A stretch of 64,000 nt of DNA, taken from positions 250,939 to 314,938 of the forward strand of contig KN834762.1 in assembly GCA_000827265.1 (NCBI GenBank), written 5' to 3'. Source of the stretch: Collybiopsis luxurians FD-317 M1 (taxonomy: Eukaryota; Basidiomycota; Agaricomycetes; Agaricales; Omphalotaceae). The stretch's first letter is position 1, and every line of letters begins with the position of its first letter. Shown piece by piece: positions 25,269 to 37,737 of this stretch. The notes below the pieces were generated by a model. The model was not told the origin of the DNA, did no database searches, and saw only the letters and a program-made list of their open reading frames with translations. The translations under genes were made by a program, and so were the position numbers.

Positions 25269-26067
25269 TGCTTTGCTCCATCCGTATCGCTCAATGTTTT
25301 GTCCAATATGCTTATGATCTCGACTAGGTATTGAGCAGGGCCTCACTATCCGCACTACTGTATTTATACCATACATTGCTGTATCCGTTCTTTTTATCAA
25401 AATCAAACTTTCCTGTCTCAGCTTGCTCGACTTAGAATGCGGGAGAGTATCGAGCAGATTCTGAGTCAGATGAGGAGGTCTAATTTTTCAGTGCTCCAAA
25501 AGCTCGGTATATATCGCCCGCCCATAAATTTATCACAATGGAATGCGAATTCTTGCAAACCTTGAAAAAACTTGCGGTCTGTCATTTCTAATGGCAATGA
25601 CTTTCTTTCATTCATCGATAGATTGCGTAGGATAATTCTTGATTTGGCCTTCGCTTCTCTCCCACAGGCGGCCAGCTGGTATGGACGTGGCCATATCTTG
25701 AGAAGCTTCAGGGAGCGGCAGAGCTTTGTCAAAAAGGACCACGAAGAGACTACATACCCAAAAGGAACGCTGTGATTGACTCGGGGTTCCGAGTGGTCCT
25801 GCACAGGCAACTGATCATTTACTGTACTTGGTTCATCTAGTTTTGGGACTATATGCGGATCCTGAGAATAGACGGAGTCTTCTTTTACTGCCGGTTCAAA
25901 AATACTGTCACGGTCGCTCGGGACGGAACCGCTGTACACGAGTTAATTTCCCAGGTCGAAATGTAAGCATACAATGAAGTATTATGAAGCAATAATGAAG
26001 TGTTAATGATACAAATATTACATCGCTGTATAGGTAAGTTTGCTTGACAGAGACAGACTGAAGTTTC
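25269..26067. other. Intergenic between convergent LPMO and P450, one unclassified minus ORF
   Basis: A 157-codon open frame lies at 25466-25939 on the minus strand, but its first codon is not ATG and I recognise no family. It may be chance or a remnant. The rest is probably 3' untranslated sequence of the two convergent genes. Confidence 0.35.
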
Positions 26068-28115
26068 TTATCTCGACTTTATTACTACATCGAATGGTTT
26101 GATATGGCTGCAAGTCATCGAGTCATATTGAGTCGACGCCATTCTCAATTGAGATCAGACACGTACCTCGTTATACCTGGCGTAAACTCAATCTCCGGGA
26201 CATCCGTTCCAGCAGGAAGCGATACGTTGAATCTCGAAAGCACTCTTGACATTATCAGTAAGGATGATATCTCTGCGAATTGAAGGCCTGGACCGGAAAA
26301 ACATTATCGGAAATAAGAACGGTCAGTCGCAGATAGAAAAGGCAGAAAGAAGGCAGTAATACCTGGGCAACTTCGTCTACCGTATCCGAAACAGTAACCC
26401 CTTGGATCTGGGTTCAGTTCAGGTTGTTTACTCCCAGCACCAACGCCGATCAGAGCGTCATCGATGAAACGGTTTGGGTTGAATTGGGAAGGCTCTGGAT
26501 ACAGTTCAGGATCGTGCAAGATAGCCCTTGATGCAAAGACATATGTTGGCCCGGATATTACTAAAAGGATGGATGAAGGCTTACCAAGTGTTTGCAATGA
26601 CCGTGCTGTCTTTGGGAATCATGAAGCACTCATATATGTCGTCCTGAATAACTCGATGCGGTAGAGCTGGGAGTAATCTGTCAGCGTGGTGTTTTACGAT
26701 TAGGTCGTGTAGAAATGCACTTGCCCAAGTTTGAGACAGGTGCATATCGTAGCACTTCTTTGTAAAGTGCACTCAGGTAGCTCAGACTGTGTAAATCGCT
26801 CAGAGAAGGCTCTTTCCCAGGTCCACAGAGATCGTCAATTTCGCGCTGAGCTTGCTTTTGAACTTCTGGATGGAGAGCCATCAAGAGAACAAATGAAGTC
26901 ATAGCTGATACCGTCTTGAAGTTGAACTCATGAGTTAGTGAAAAAGTCTCAACAAAAAATCAAACCTACTGTATCGGATGCACCGGCATACATTCCTCCC
27001 GCGGCCCATTTTACTATGTCCTCTCCATTCTCATCATCCATGTTATTGGACTGGATAAATCGAGATGTGAATGACTCCACAAAATTTCCTTGCCGCTGCA
27101 ATAATTCAAACCTAGTCAGCTATCTTCTAATGATTAAAAGGCGAAAGCTATGTTTACCATCTGAGTTTTGACCCATTCGTGAGGTACGTCTGAGAGTGAC
27201 TCAAGTTGGCGCCTCCATGCTTCGCCTTGGCGCTTGAATCCTGCGAACGGGAACCACATTGGAATGAAGCGCACTGGAAACAAGCATGACCCGCAGAATT
27301 AGCTGCGGAGTACGAGAATTGTCACGTAGCTTACCAATGGGATAGTAATCCACAAGCCAACGACCCGGAGCAAGGGCCCAACCAGAGATTTTGGCGGCCT
27401 CTTCCGCCACACTGATGAATGGATCATAATTCTCGGTAAGTGTATAGCCATAAGCCGCCTTCATAATGACCGCAGCCACGTTTCTGTCAGTCAGGAACGA
27501 ATATGAGATTTATGTATGTGCATCGAATTAGAGTCGTGACATCAGACCTGCGTAGATGGTGCTGGAAAGCTTCAGGCTCTCGAGCCAAAGACTGTACAAG
27601 TACATCTGCCTCGCTCTCCAATAGATCATGGTATTCCCGAATTGCTCCATCACCGAGCCCACTTTTCAGTAGTCTGCGATACTTCCCATGTCTACCGTCT
27701 TGAGACGATATATTGAACACTGAACTACCTCGACCGCAAAGTTCATGGTACATCCATGATTTGGGCCGATCCGAGTATATGCTTGCTCGTTTGTCAAGAA
27801 GGTCTCGTACAGATCTGTGATCGTTGAGCACAATTAATAGCCGATTATATACTCGCAACGAGATTACAGAGCCTAACAGTTCGTCAGCCTATGCATTGTG
27901 ATAAAATTGTGGCAAACCGTACTTTGATAGTGTTCGGCCCACTGAGCGTATTGTAACCAAGGAAATGGAGAAAGCTGATCCTTTACTCCAGTAAAGAAAC
28001 TTCCTTTGGGACCGGGAGGAATCTGTACACCCTTGTATTTGAGATTATTACGACGTTGATGCAGGAACCATAAAACAGGAAACAATCCTAGCAGAGAAAA
28101 CAAAAAAGGCGTCAT
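26068..28115 (-). CDS. Cytochrome P450 monooxygenase (CYP64-like fungal type)
   Basis: Haem-thiolate monooxygenase, ER-anchored by the N-terminal span MTPFLFSLLGLFPVLWFL, with a Pro-rich hinge (IPPGPKG) after it. Joined exons show DLLDKRASIYSDRPKSWMY, the I-helix oxygen-binding motif AGASDT (split by an intron just after Thr, near 26967), the ExxR motif KEVLRYAP, the PERF-like region FNPNRFIDD and the haem loop FGYGRRSCPG with the axial Cys. The final exon ends HIKPFDVVIKSR at 26068. At least eight exons. The overall sequence resembles agaricomycete P450s annotated as O-methylsterigmatocystin oxidoreductase-like, which does not establish the substrate. All motifs needed for activity are intact. 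Confidence 0.92.
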
Positions 28116-30469
28116 GGATAAAAAGTTATCTGTGGCAAGGGTCTTTTATACTTACCCGTTAGGGCTGTGATTCAAAACTTGGGGAGAGAGAGCATCATCG
28201 TAATTCCCTGTAGCGACGACGGTGGGCGGATTACTGTGCACAATTTTGAATGCCGGATGTTTCAACCTGACATCAAGGCGCCTGAATTGTAAGCTGGAAA
28301 AAGCAAGGGGAAAGCTGTAGAAATATATAAAAAGACCGACTTTTTCTTCCTTAATTTTGATTCCCGAACTTCCTGAAATCCTCTGCTCCTCTTGACGCCC
28401 GTTTTCCAAGGCTATCCGAACCATCCGGCATTGCCGCGAGGATAGGGCAGACAAGGCTACCCTAGACTACCCGAGGGCGGGAATTCTGGACGGGGTTTGG
28501 ATCTAATAGCCTTATAAAAATTACATTTCCGTATTGAGCCTATTGCTGGATCGGCCGGTCGGTTTAAGATGTGGAAAAAGGACATGGATCCCCGGTTATC
28601 CATATGCATTGCTACATTAGGATTTTGCAGTGCTCAGGTTTGTTCATAGTGGTTACCAGCTGAGTTTGGGCGCGAAAGCTCCCGCCAAGTACTTAAATCC
28701 GTAATTTGGGTGCCCAGCCTCTTCCAGCTTCCTTATGCCCGAATTCCAGAGCTAATAAATACTAGGAAAATAATTAACTGCCGAGATGAAGGCACATGCC
28801 CAAACTTAACTGCTATCCGGGAAATGCGGACAGGTGTAAGCTGAGGAGGAATGGCTTCAGGTTGGCGCCCGAGCTGGTTTCAGGCCAAATGGTGTCGGAA
28901 CTTGTATGATCCAGAGAGAACTCAAGCTACTGTGTTACTTCATGATTCGGACAAGCACAAAAGCCGACGAAAAAAATGCAGGAAACAGCGAAAAGAAGAT
29001 TAAAAAAAAAGAGATGGTGGTTCACCATCTTAAAATTACTCGGACCCGCTCGGCTTGGAGTTTGCAATTGAAGTCGCGATCGGTCACACGCATGATGTTG
29101 TGACACTCCTGCCTTGACTCAACTGGGCTATTTTCATCGCATCTTGACTCGCACCCATGTTTCCCCAAAAGTACGTCACGGTAAAAGATGGTTTTCCTCT
29201 GGCAGTTCAAACAGCTGTCGGTCGCGGCAAGCCCTAACAGGTCCTTGCATATTTTTTGATCTCCGTGGTATACGAGATCCATTCGAGGCAAAGTCGGGGG
29301 CAAAATCGGATTGATGCATGAACTTCGAACCTCGAGGCTAAGGAAGCTCGGACGGCGACCTTTTTTTTTTTTCCCTTTCTTCCTTTCTTTTGTGTCGCAA
29401 AGAATATGTTTAATCTTCCTGCTTAATTACGGGACTTTGATCATTCCATGTGGACTGCCAAATGATTTGGCACTCGGCAAAGATACTGGACGGTGATAAG
29501 TATATTACTCGGTAGACGCAGATGGTCGCGGGTATCTTCGCATCCCTTTCTCGCCAAACCAAGCAACTTTTGGTCAACGTTGAGCTCTCAGCTAACACAA
29601 AAGACGTCAGCCTAGCCTGCCTGCCTGAAGCTACCGCCCGCAATTGCAAATCTGTCGTCCGCAACGCCCACGTCTAAAACTACGTCATGACCTGAGAAAT
29701 GATTCGAAAGCTGTATGAGCTGGAAATCAGATTTTTTGAACAAGTAGAGGTTTAGGCCTTGAGTGTGTCGCTTGGTAAACGTTAGGTGCAGGAAGGTCGT
29801 ACTCGAGTCAAAGCGGTCTGTATCTTGAACTCGAGATCAAATCTAGTTATTTAGTACGTAGCTATTTTCGGCCCACTAGTGGCTGTGTTGAATAACGTTC
29901 CTGAAATGATGGAGCAAAGCTGTAAACCGTTCAAGATTGCAGAAGATATCGAGCAAAGGGATTGCCAAAGAAGTGTGCAGATGAGCCCGAGAGATGAGCC
30001 CACTACAGAATTTAGCCAGAAGATTCCAGGCGTGGCGAGATGTGTATAAATGCCATGAATGCCATGAATCACGGCAAAGCCCAACTTGTCAATGTCGGGA
30101 CCCCGAACTCGGATTTTTGAAAATGGACCAACTATAAAAAGAAAAGAGGCCAAATTCCAGCAAGATAAATTTTTACAAGGCTAATGAAAGGTCGAATGGT
30201 GGTGGAGCAAGAGAATCAAAATTTTCTACGTCGTGCGGCTGCTCGGCAGAGAGTGATGAAATTTCCCCACACTGGTCTCCGGGGTCCTTGCTGTAACAAC
30301 GATTGTCGCCTCGAGAATTCTTCTGTCAATTTCTTACCACCACCTTCCCTCAACCCACACTCTTTTTTATAGGCCTCAGCAGCCTTTGTCGTCCTTCCTG
30401 CTCTCAATCCGACCTTTTTTTTTCCCTTTATCTTTACTTTCTCAACCAACTAGTTACGAATTTTCAACG
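28116..30469. other. Gene-free region upstream of glyoxal oxidase
   Basis: 2.35 kb between the divergent P450 and glyoxal oxidase start codons. Small frames (28152-28454 minus, 29851-30153 minus) lack motifs. A T-rich tract lies at 29360-29400 and a strongly pyrimidine-rich stretch at 30355-30470, typical of fungal core promoters. TTTTTATAGG at 30364-30372, about 100 bp before the glyoxal oxidase ATG, could act as a weak TATA element. Confidence 0.45.
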
Positions 30470-33020
30470 ATGTTTGCCCCTGTATCCTTGCTGGCCTTGT
30501 GGCTGGCAACTTCTTCGTCGCCTGTCGCGGCAGCGGCAGGGAAAGCTGGTACCTTCGGAGACGGTGGAAACACCCTAGTCAGCGCTATGATGGCGAGTCA
30601 TTCGTGTTTGTTTTTCTCCTTGGATTGTCTGAATTTGCCCGCTAGATGTTCGTCGGTAATAAGGACAAGGTCTACATGATGGACAAGGCGGAGGGAAACT
30701 CAGTTCAGATTAATGGTCACCCAGCATGGGGCTCAGTTTGGTGAGAAGTTTTTATGTCTCTCGTCTCGGTCTGTCTCATTGAGTTGTCCAGGGACTTCAA
30801 CACACATCAAACGCAGGCCATGGATATCAAGACCAACATCTTTTGTGCTTCTGGCATGCATCTACCGAACGGTTCATATGTCACTTTTGGTGGAAATGGT
30901 GCCGTTGGGCCTGGAGGCAATATTGGTTCTGTGCCAAATAATGAGGGAGCAGCCTCTTTCGATGCTACTTATCAGGACTATGACGGTTCCAAGTCGATTC
31001 GTGTGTTAAATCCTTGCACAGACGAGGATGACTTTACCTCCTCAGCCTGTCAATGGTTTGATAACCCGGCCGTGCTCTCCATGCAAAAGAAGCGATGGTA
31101 TTCCGCTGCTGAACCTCTAGGTGATGGGACGATAGCACTCATCGGTGGCTTTGTAAACGGGGGCTACATTAACAGAAACACTCCCAACACGGACCCCAAG
31201 CTTGAGGGTGGTGCAGCAGAACCCACATATGAATTCTATCCTGCGAATGGACGTACCGCGACTGTTATGGACTTTATGATCAAAACTTCGGGTTTAAACG
31301 CGTACGCGCATACTTATTTGATGCCTTCTGGTAAAATGCTCGTCCAGGCGAATATATCAACCAGTAAGTCGATTGTTCATCTGGACTTATTTATCTTCTG
31401 ACTAAATAATTTCAAGTGTTGTGGGATCCGGACACCAACACAGAAACTGACCTTCCCGATATGCCTGGTGGTGTTGCTCGTGTCTATCCTGCTTCAGGTG
31501 CTGTTGCAATGCTTCCCCTTACCCTTGCCAATAATTATACTCCGACTGTCATCTTCTGCGGAGGCTCAGACATGTCTGACGATCAATGGGGTAACTATTC
31601 GTTCCCTAACACGGACACCTGGTTGTATCCCGCATCCAAAGACTGTCAACGCATCACTCCTGAACCTCTCGACGGTTCCTCCCCTGTATATGTTCAAGAC
31701 GATGACATGATCGAAGGGCGAACCATGGGTCAGTTCATCATCCTTCCCGACGGTAAAATGCTTGTCGTAAATGGAGGCTTGAATGGAACCGCGGGATATG
31801 CTACCAATACGGGAACAACTCTTTCATACAGTGAGATGCCTTTCGGAATGTCCTTGGCGTCTGGACCTGTTGGTACGCCAGCCTTGTATGACCCCAATGC
31901 ACCTGCCGGCAAGCGATGGTCGAATGCTGGTTTTGATACATCCAAAATTGCACGTCTTTACCACTCTTCTGCCATTCTTCTCCCCGATGCCTCTGTCCTC
32001 ATTGCTGGTTCAAATCCTAATGTTGATGTGAACGTTACTACCACATTTCCTACCACCTATCAGGCTGAGATCTTCTATCCATCCTACTTCTCAGCTTCAA
32101 CCCGACCTGTCCCATCCGGCATCCCTTCCACTTTGACCTATGGTGGTAGCTCATTTGATATCACCGTTCCAGCATCCTCATACTCTGGTTCAAGTAATGA
32201 CGCTGCAGATAACACTACTGTTGCTGTCATTCGACCTGGATGGACTACGCATGGAATGAACATGGGACAGAGGTTCTTACAGCTCAACAATACCTACACA
32301 GTGAATAAGGACGGTTCACTTACTCTGCACACTGCGCAGATGCCTCCCAATCCCAACATCTTCCAGCCCGGACCGGCTATGGTTTTCGTAGTTGTCAACG
32401 GCATTCCGTCGAATGGTACTTTCGTTATTGTGGGTAGCGGTAACGTTGAAACCCAGCCCACTCAAGCTGCCAGCGTCCTTCCCGCTAGCGTACGCCTGGA
32501 CTCTGCGTCTGGTTCCGCCGACGGCTCGACTACTGGGGACGGTAACAGTAACGCTCAATCTTCCAGTGGAGGAGTCTCGCATACAGCCACTGTTGTGGGG
32601 TCCATTGTAGCGGCAATTGTCGTATTGGGGATTATTGGTGCAATCATTGGAGTTGTCATATCTCGCCGCCGACGAGCTGCTGCCCGTCAAAACCCTGGGT
32701 CCTCGTATGCAATGAGCAACGCTTCCGGTGCTGCAGGCGCGATTGGCGGAGCCTACGGTGGTTACGGGAATGCCGCTGACTCTTCCAAAGCTTTGCGCAG
32801 CTCTGACTCCAGTGCATTCTCTTTGCATGGAGATTTTAATCATAGTCAACAATGGTCTTCGAGTACCGCAAACCTGACTGGGTCTCCATACCATGATGCT
32901 CCTTACCTAGACGAAAGTAGGGGTCCTCACGGAATGAGTGTAGAGTTGGACCCGTATGCTGCCCAGTCGAGGATGAGTACAAACTCACCGCATCCCCAGG
33001 ATGGACGATATCGATACTAA
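30470..33020 (+). CDS. Glyoxal oxidase (AA5_1 copper radical oxidase) with membrane anchor
   Basis: Copper radical oxidase that turns aldehydes such as glyoxal into acids and makes H2O2. Exons 30470-30592, 30646-30740, 30792-31363 and 31417-33020 give 797 residues. A signal peptide (MFAPVSLLALWLATSSS) is present. The active site is complete: Cys91 in FCASGMHLPNGS and Tyr176 in KRWYSAAEPL for the Cys-Tyr cofactor, Tyr445/His446 in ARLYHSSAILL and His542 in GWTTHGMNMGQR as copper ligands. After the C-terminal beta domain comes a Ser/Gly linker, one membrane span (about residues 654-679) followed by RRRR, and a tail of about 115 residues. Intron 1 uses a GC donor. The decayed paralogue lies at 2640-4550. 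UTP7 follows in the same direction. Confidence 0.95.
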
Positions 33021-33502
33021 ATTCTAACGGAATGTAGTTTTTTGCTGCATGGACAGTTTATGTTCATATTTTTTATTTGGTTTATTTTGGTGAATGGATC
33101 GGTTTTATGTTATCGTTGTTCTCGCATTCAGCTCGCTTTTCTTCCGCCGTTGATCGAAACCCAAATTATATTTGTATGTAGAATCGTTCTCCCTTTAAGT
33201 TTCATGTCGTTGCAACTTTCGAGTCAGGTTCCAAGGTGAAGAGATTCTGGTAGATCCGAACCCTTTCTTGCTATCCGTGACTCGTGCAGTCTCTCCTTTT
33301 CCTTGCAATACCGTAGCTCGTAGCAATTAATACCGAATGCAAGTTCGTCGGGTGGCTCATGAGCTCTGAACATAAGCAATGCGACGCGCCTCTTAATATT
33401 TTGATCACATGCATTCCAAGTGACCCTTTTTTCTCCATTGCCAAATGCAGCCATCATTTTCCCGCGACCATTTTTTTTCGTCTCCGCCATCTCGGAGTCG
33501 GA
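33021..33502. other. Intergenic, glyoxal oxidase to UTP7
   Basis: 482 bp between tandem genes, expected to hold the glyoxal oxidase 3' end and the UTP7 promoter. The T-rich stretch 33030-33110 suits a 3' untranslated region. An open frame runs into UTP7 from 33359, but its first residues are not conserved-looking. Confidence 0.4.
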
Positions 33503-35682
33503 ATGGACGCGCTCATCGCTAAAGCCGACTCGATACAGCCTTTAAACAGAAAAAGAAAAAGGCCTCATCCTTCGCAATCTAAAGCTGGACCTTCCTCAAA
33601 ACCGGATAAAAATGACAAAACGTCCGCGTCAATTATCAAAAACACTTCACTCCCCAAATCTTTACGATCTCAGCCTGACGAATCGGTAGAGGTTCCTCGG
33701 TACAAACACATTGCCAACGCAAAACTTCGTCGGAACCTCGTAAAGACTTCGACGCACATTGCTCAATCTCAGGCTCTTCTTTCCGATGCAGTCGACTTGC
33801 TTCCTTCAGAAGAAGCAGGATTTATTCAGACCGAAGGGCAGTTGGAGAGAACGTGGCGTATTTCCCAAGACGACATTGTCAAGGAAGCTGGAGGAGAAGC
33901 TGCACGGGGTAGACTTGAGACGAAGCTAGAGGGAGGGCCTTATAAGGTTCGTTATACGAAGAATGGAAGGCATATGGCAATTGCAGGTCGGCTGGGGCAT
34001 GTTGCATCATTCGATACCCTCACCGGTACAGTGCACAGTGAGCTACAGCTTGGCGAAGCATGTAGAGACATCGTCTATTTGCAGGATCATTCTTTCTATG
34101 CTGTCGCGCAGGAAAAATATGCTTTCATTTATGACCGAGACGGCATTGAGGTGCACAAGCTTAAAGCTCATGTCAGTCCTAATCGACTGGAGTTTTTACC
34201 ATATCATTGGCTTCTGGCTAGCGTCGGATCGGCCGGGTATTTGAAGTATCAGGACACATCCACTGGTCAGCTTGTAGCGGAGCATCGTACTGCTCTCGGG
34301 GCATGCTCTGTCCTTGCACAAAATCCCCACAACGCAGTGCTTTATTTAGGGCATCAGAATGGTTGCGTAACATTGTGGACACCGAATCTACCGCATCCAG
34401 CGGTGAAGGTTCTTTCACATCTTGGACCCGTCGCAAGTGTTTCTATCGATCCGAGCGAGGGAGGGAGGTACATGGCGACCGCGGGGAAGGATGGTTCCAT
34501 CAAGGTTTGGGATTGTAGAAATTGGAAGGGGGCTGTCCGGGAGTGGCACCTTAGAAGTGGAGGAAAAGGTGATGCCATGGTGGAATGGAGTCAAAAAGGC
34601 GTTCTTGCTGTCGGGAGTGGTGGAAGCGTCAACATGTATACCTCTCCCTCAATCAAGACACCTCACAATTCTTCGTCACAGCCTCCATTATATTTAACAA
34701 ATCCTCTACCGTCTGCCTCTCATCGACCCATAACATCCTTACGTTTCGCTCCACTACAAGATATCCTAACTATTGGGCATGCCCAGGGAACAAGTAGAAT
34801 TCTTGTTCCGGGTTCAGGAGAGGGTGGTATGGATACAGGCGAAGGTCTAGATCTATATGAAGGTGTCAAGGGACGTAGGGAAAGGGAAGTTCGGGGCTTA
34901 TTGGACAAGGTTTGACTTGTTTTTGCTCGGATCCATCGCTTGCTTGATTTTTACTTGAATATAGATTCAACCGGATATGATCACTCTTGACTTAGAAATC
35001 GTCGGAAGTTTGGCCGTGCCGTCGAAACTAACCACTTCAAGTACCACGAACGGTAAACCTCATCTTGCATACCCTTGTACAGCTCCTCTGACTTTGTATC
35101 TCTCTCAAGGCGGCCCTGGTTCCTCGCGCGCTTCTGAAACTCCGTACGCCCGACTTCCTCGTGCTGAAAGATTACGTGTTTCAGGCAAAGCAGATCTAAC
35201 TGAAGAAGTTCCTTCTGACATTGAATCTGCTGACGAGAATAATGGTAAGACAGGGAAGGAGGATAGAGAAGAGCGGGAGAAGAGGAAGATGCGTGGGAAA
35301 GGGAAGAGTTTAAAAAGGTATCTGAGGAAGCAGAGGAAAAATGTTATCGATCCTGCCGCTGTACGTGTTTCTCTCTTGGGTGATTGCTACTGTTCTCTTT
35401 CTTTACCGATTGCGTGGACGTGAGTTCTACTTCGATGGCTACTTTTTCTTCCTTCCGCGGTCTCCATTCGCACTTCAAAAGGACCATCTATCTTTCCCGA
35501 TGACACGGTTGATTTGTCTGCATTTACTCATTAACTTCTCTTTCTATTAGCTTGCTATTCGCGCTAAGCTGGAGAAGCAAAAGGCCGAACGCAAGGCTGA
35601 GATTCGGAGAGTCAAGTACGGAGATGAACCTCAGGAGAAGAGTTCTGCACTGGACCGATTCAAGAGGACGTCTCAGGAGTAA
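33503..35682 (+). CDS. UTP7: U3 snoRNP WD40 protein Utp7 (WDR46 orthologue)
   Basis: Component of the small-subunit processome in 18S rRNA maturation, acting in the nucleolus. Exons 33503-34909, 34965-35360 and 35551-35682 give about 644 residues, somewhat longer than yeast Utp7. The start at 33503 (MDALIAKADSIQPLNRKRKR) is followed by a basic region, then LRRNLVKTSTHIAQSQALL, GFIQTEGQLERTWRISQ, the WD-repeat core with GRHMAIAGRLGHVASFD, AVAQEKYAFIYDRDGIEVH, LASVGSAGYLKYQDTSTGQ, MATAGKDGSIKVWDCRNW, and the C-terminal BING4-like part DILTIGHAQGTSRILVPGSGE. The tail is Lys/Arg/Glu-rich. The second intron (190 nt) is more than three times the local norm. The identity is secure. Confidence 0.93.
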
Positions 35683-37737
35683 TGAAGTGAATATTTTTTC
35701 GAGATGCACGACAAACTTGCCTTGGCTGCTAATACTATAAAATCTAAAAGTACCGATCTGCCTGCATAACTACGTACGGTATGTGCACCGTACAATGCGT
35801 TCGTTCTGCGTGTATCTGCTCGATCGACGAAAGCAATGGTCATGCGATAGTTAATTTTTGTCATTGCCAATCATCAGGCGCTCTGCATCAGCCTCTCTTA
35901 GGCAAATTCGGGCCAAATTCCGTGAGCTTCAGACTCGAAAAATCTTCCTCCAAGGACACGAAAGGAAAATCTTACCTGGACTATCTGCGTACAAACCACA
36001 ACCGTAAAGCTAGTTTTTCCTGGTCGGTAAGTTTTAGCTACAAAGACGGTAGCCGCCTGCGGCGGCTCGGCCGTAGATCATCGCCGTCTATGCGTCGTCT
36101 ACTAGCTATGCATATCACTTTCGCTTCCAAGCCGATTTATAAGGGGCAGGGTCAAGTCCGCTTGAGAAGAACAATCCTTCACATGATATGGGCATGCGTG
36201 GTAAATCGACTAAGGCTACATACCTGCAAGGTTCTCAATGCACCCTCATTCGCCTCTCCGGCTTCGAATCCATGGAAGCTGTTCGCCACAGTCGCCGACC
36301 GATCACCTCAAATTTATAGGCTAGACCCCATTTCATTGTGCTAACTTTTAAAGTTCGAATACGGCGCCGCCAAATGGATTCTGCTGGGCATCGTGGCAGA
36401 AGTTAGAGGAGGATATATGTGTTTAGGGGACCGACTAGGCACCTAGGGCCCCTCTCTTAGCGTCGTTTTTTTGTCAAGTGACCATGGTCTTTTCGTTCTT
36501 TAAAATCTTCACGATCTGCATCTCTGTGGATTCTTCCAAGTCGATGCTATCACAGCACTCTAGGCGCAAGGCAATCGGCTTAGCTTCGCTGTCCGTATTC
36601 GAACATCATTCCCCAATACTTCGGCTCGTGCAGAGAGCGTTTTAGTTAGTCAGAATGAGACATATAGCTCGCACTCATGAAAATTTTGACGGCGACCATC
36701 CCCGCGAGATCTCATGTATTTGCAAGCTGTCGCGCAAGGCACTAGCGCTATATTACGATCCTTGGAACAAGCTATATATGCTTGCTTTTCGTACGGCCTG
36801 TTTGCGAAGATGCAACCGTCACCTTCCAGACCAGCTTTTCGGCCATCTGTCTATGCTTTAATGAGTCTACGTTCAAGAGCACGGCGAGCTGACGACCCTC
36901 TTGCGCCCCTTGCCTCACGAATATATAATATTCTGAAATCATACGAAGTGTGTAGCCTAATCACTCATTATTCCTACTATTTCGTTCAAATTTATATGCT
37001 AGGACTCGTCCGATAATATGCAGTCACTAATTATACTGTTATATGAGTTTGGGTTGGAGATGATGGAAAGGAATGCCGACACAGATGAGACGTATGTAGC
37101 AATATCCATATACTAGCTTCTTGAATTTTTACTGCCTCTCAAGCGAACTAGCAGCGTTACACAACATCGAGTCGACACTTATTCCCTACCAATGGAATCC
37201 GATGCAGTCAAACAATATCGCTCACCAAGTCGAGCGTTATAAGCAGTACTTCACTCGGAGGTTAGACTCCCTATTAACCGTAAGTATTGTCGCCTTTCTG
37301 AGGTTGGAGTGTTGTTGAACCTATTTTAAGGCTGATATGGACCCAAGCTTGTACCGGAGAGATGCTGAACCAAGGGGCCGGAGCAGACAGTAAACAGGCC
37401 TATTGCTGGTGGACCACTGATTCATTGATTCTCCGACGTCAATTTTTCTCGGTACGCAGAGTGACGGACATCCTATATAATGAGGGACATGATTAAAAAC
37501 CCGGATTATTAGCCACGATCCAGCTTTCTGTATGTCAATTATCAATCAGAAATTATTGTTCTTCGAGATTCTGCATCTAAAAGAAGTTCTAGTTCGATAC
37601 CTCGTGTCAAGAGAAGCAGGAAAACAAGCCTGTCCAAAAACGAACGTTCTTGCGGACGACTATTACAGATATACGGTTACTGAACAAAACAAGGTACAAT
37701 AAAATATGTGAGCCGACACTAGAAAAGGTCGACAATC
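35683..37737. other. Gene-poor region
   Basis: Between UTP7 and the 7-TM gene. A 187-codon frame at 35781-36344 (plus) is the longest, but it is Ser/Arg-rich, without motifs, and its start overlaps nothing informative, so I do not call it a gene. Frames at 36655-37016 are likewise unconvincing. A GC-rich hairpin lies at 36052-36068. Confidence 0.4.
36052..36068. repeat. Perfect GC-rich hairpin
   Basis: AGCCGCC-TGC-GGCGGCT forms a 7-bp perfect stem with a 3-nt loop. It lies inside the unassigned region after UTP7. It could be chance or the stem of a transcript. Confidence 0.6.

Noticed and set aside
25466..25939. 157-codon minus-strand frame between LPMO and P450 as an extra P450 exon
   Set aside because: The P450 already ends properly at 26068 with the expected C-terminal residues, and this frame has no P450 motif and no ATG at its start.
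32316..32894. 192-codon minus-strand frame antisense to the glyoxal oxidase
   Set aside because: It lies wholly within the last exon of the intact plus-strand gene and has no family motif. It is a shadow.
35781..36344. 187-codon plus-strand open frame after UTP7
   Set aside because: No domain, signal peptide or membrane pattern, Arg/Ser-rich composition typical of chance frames, and no joinable exons.
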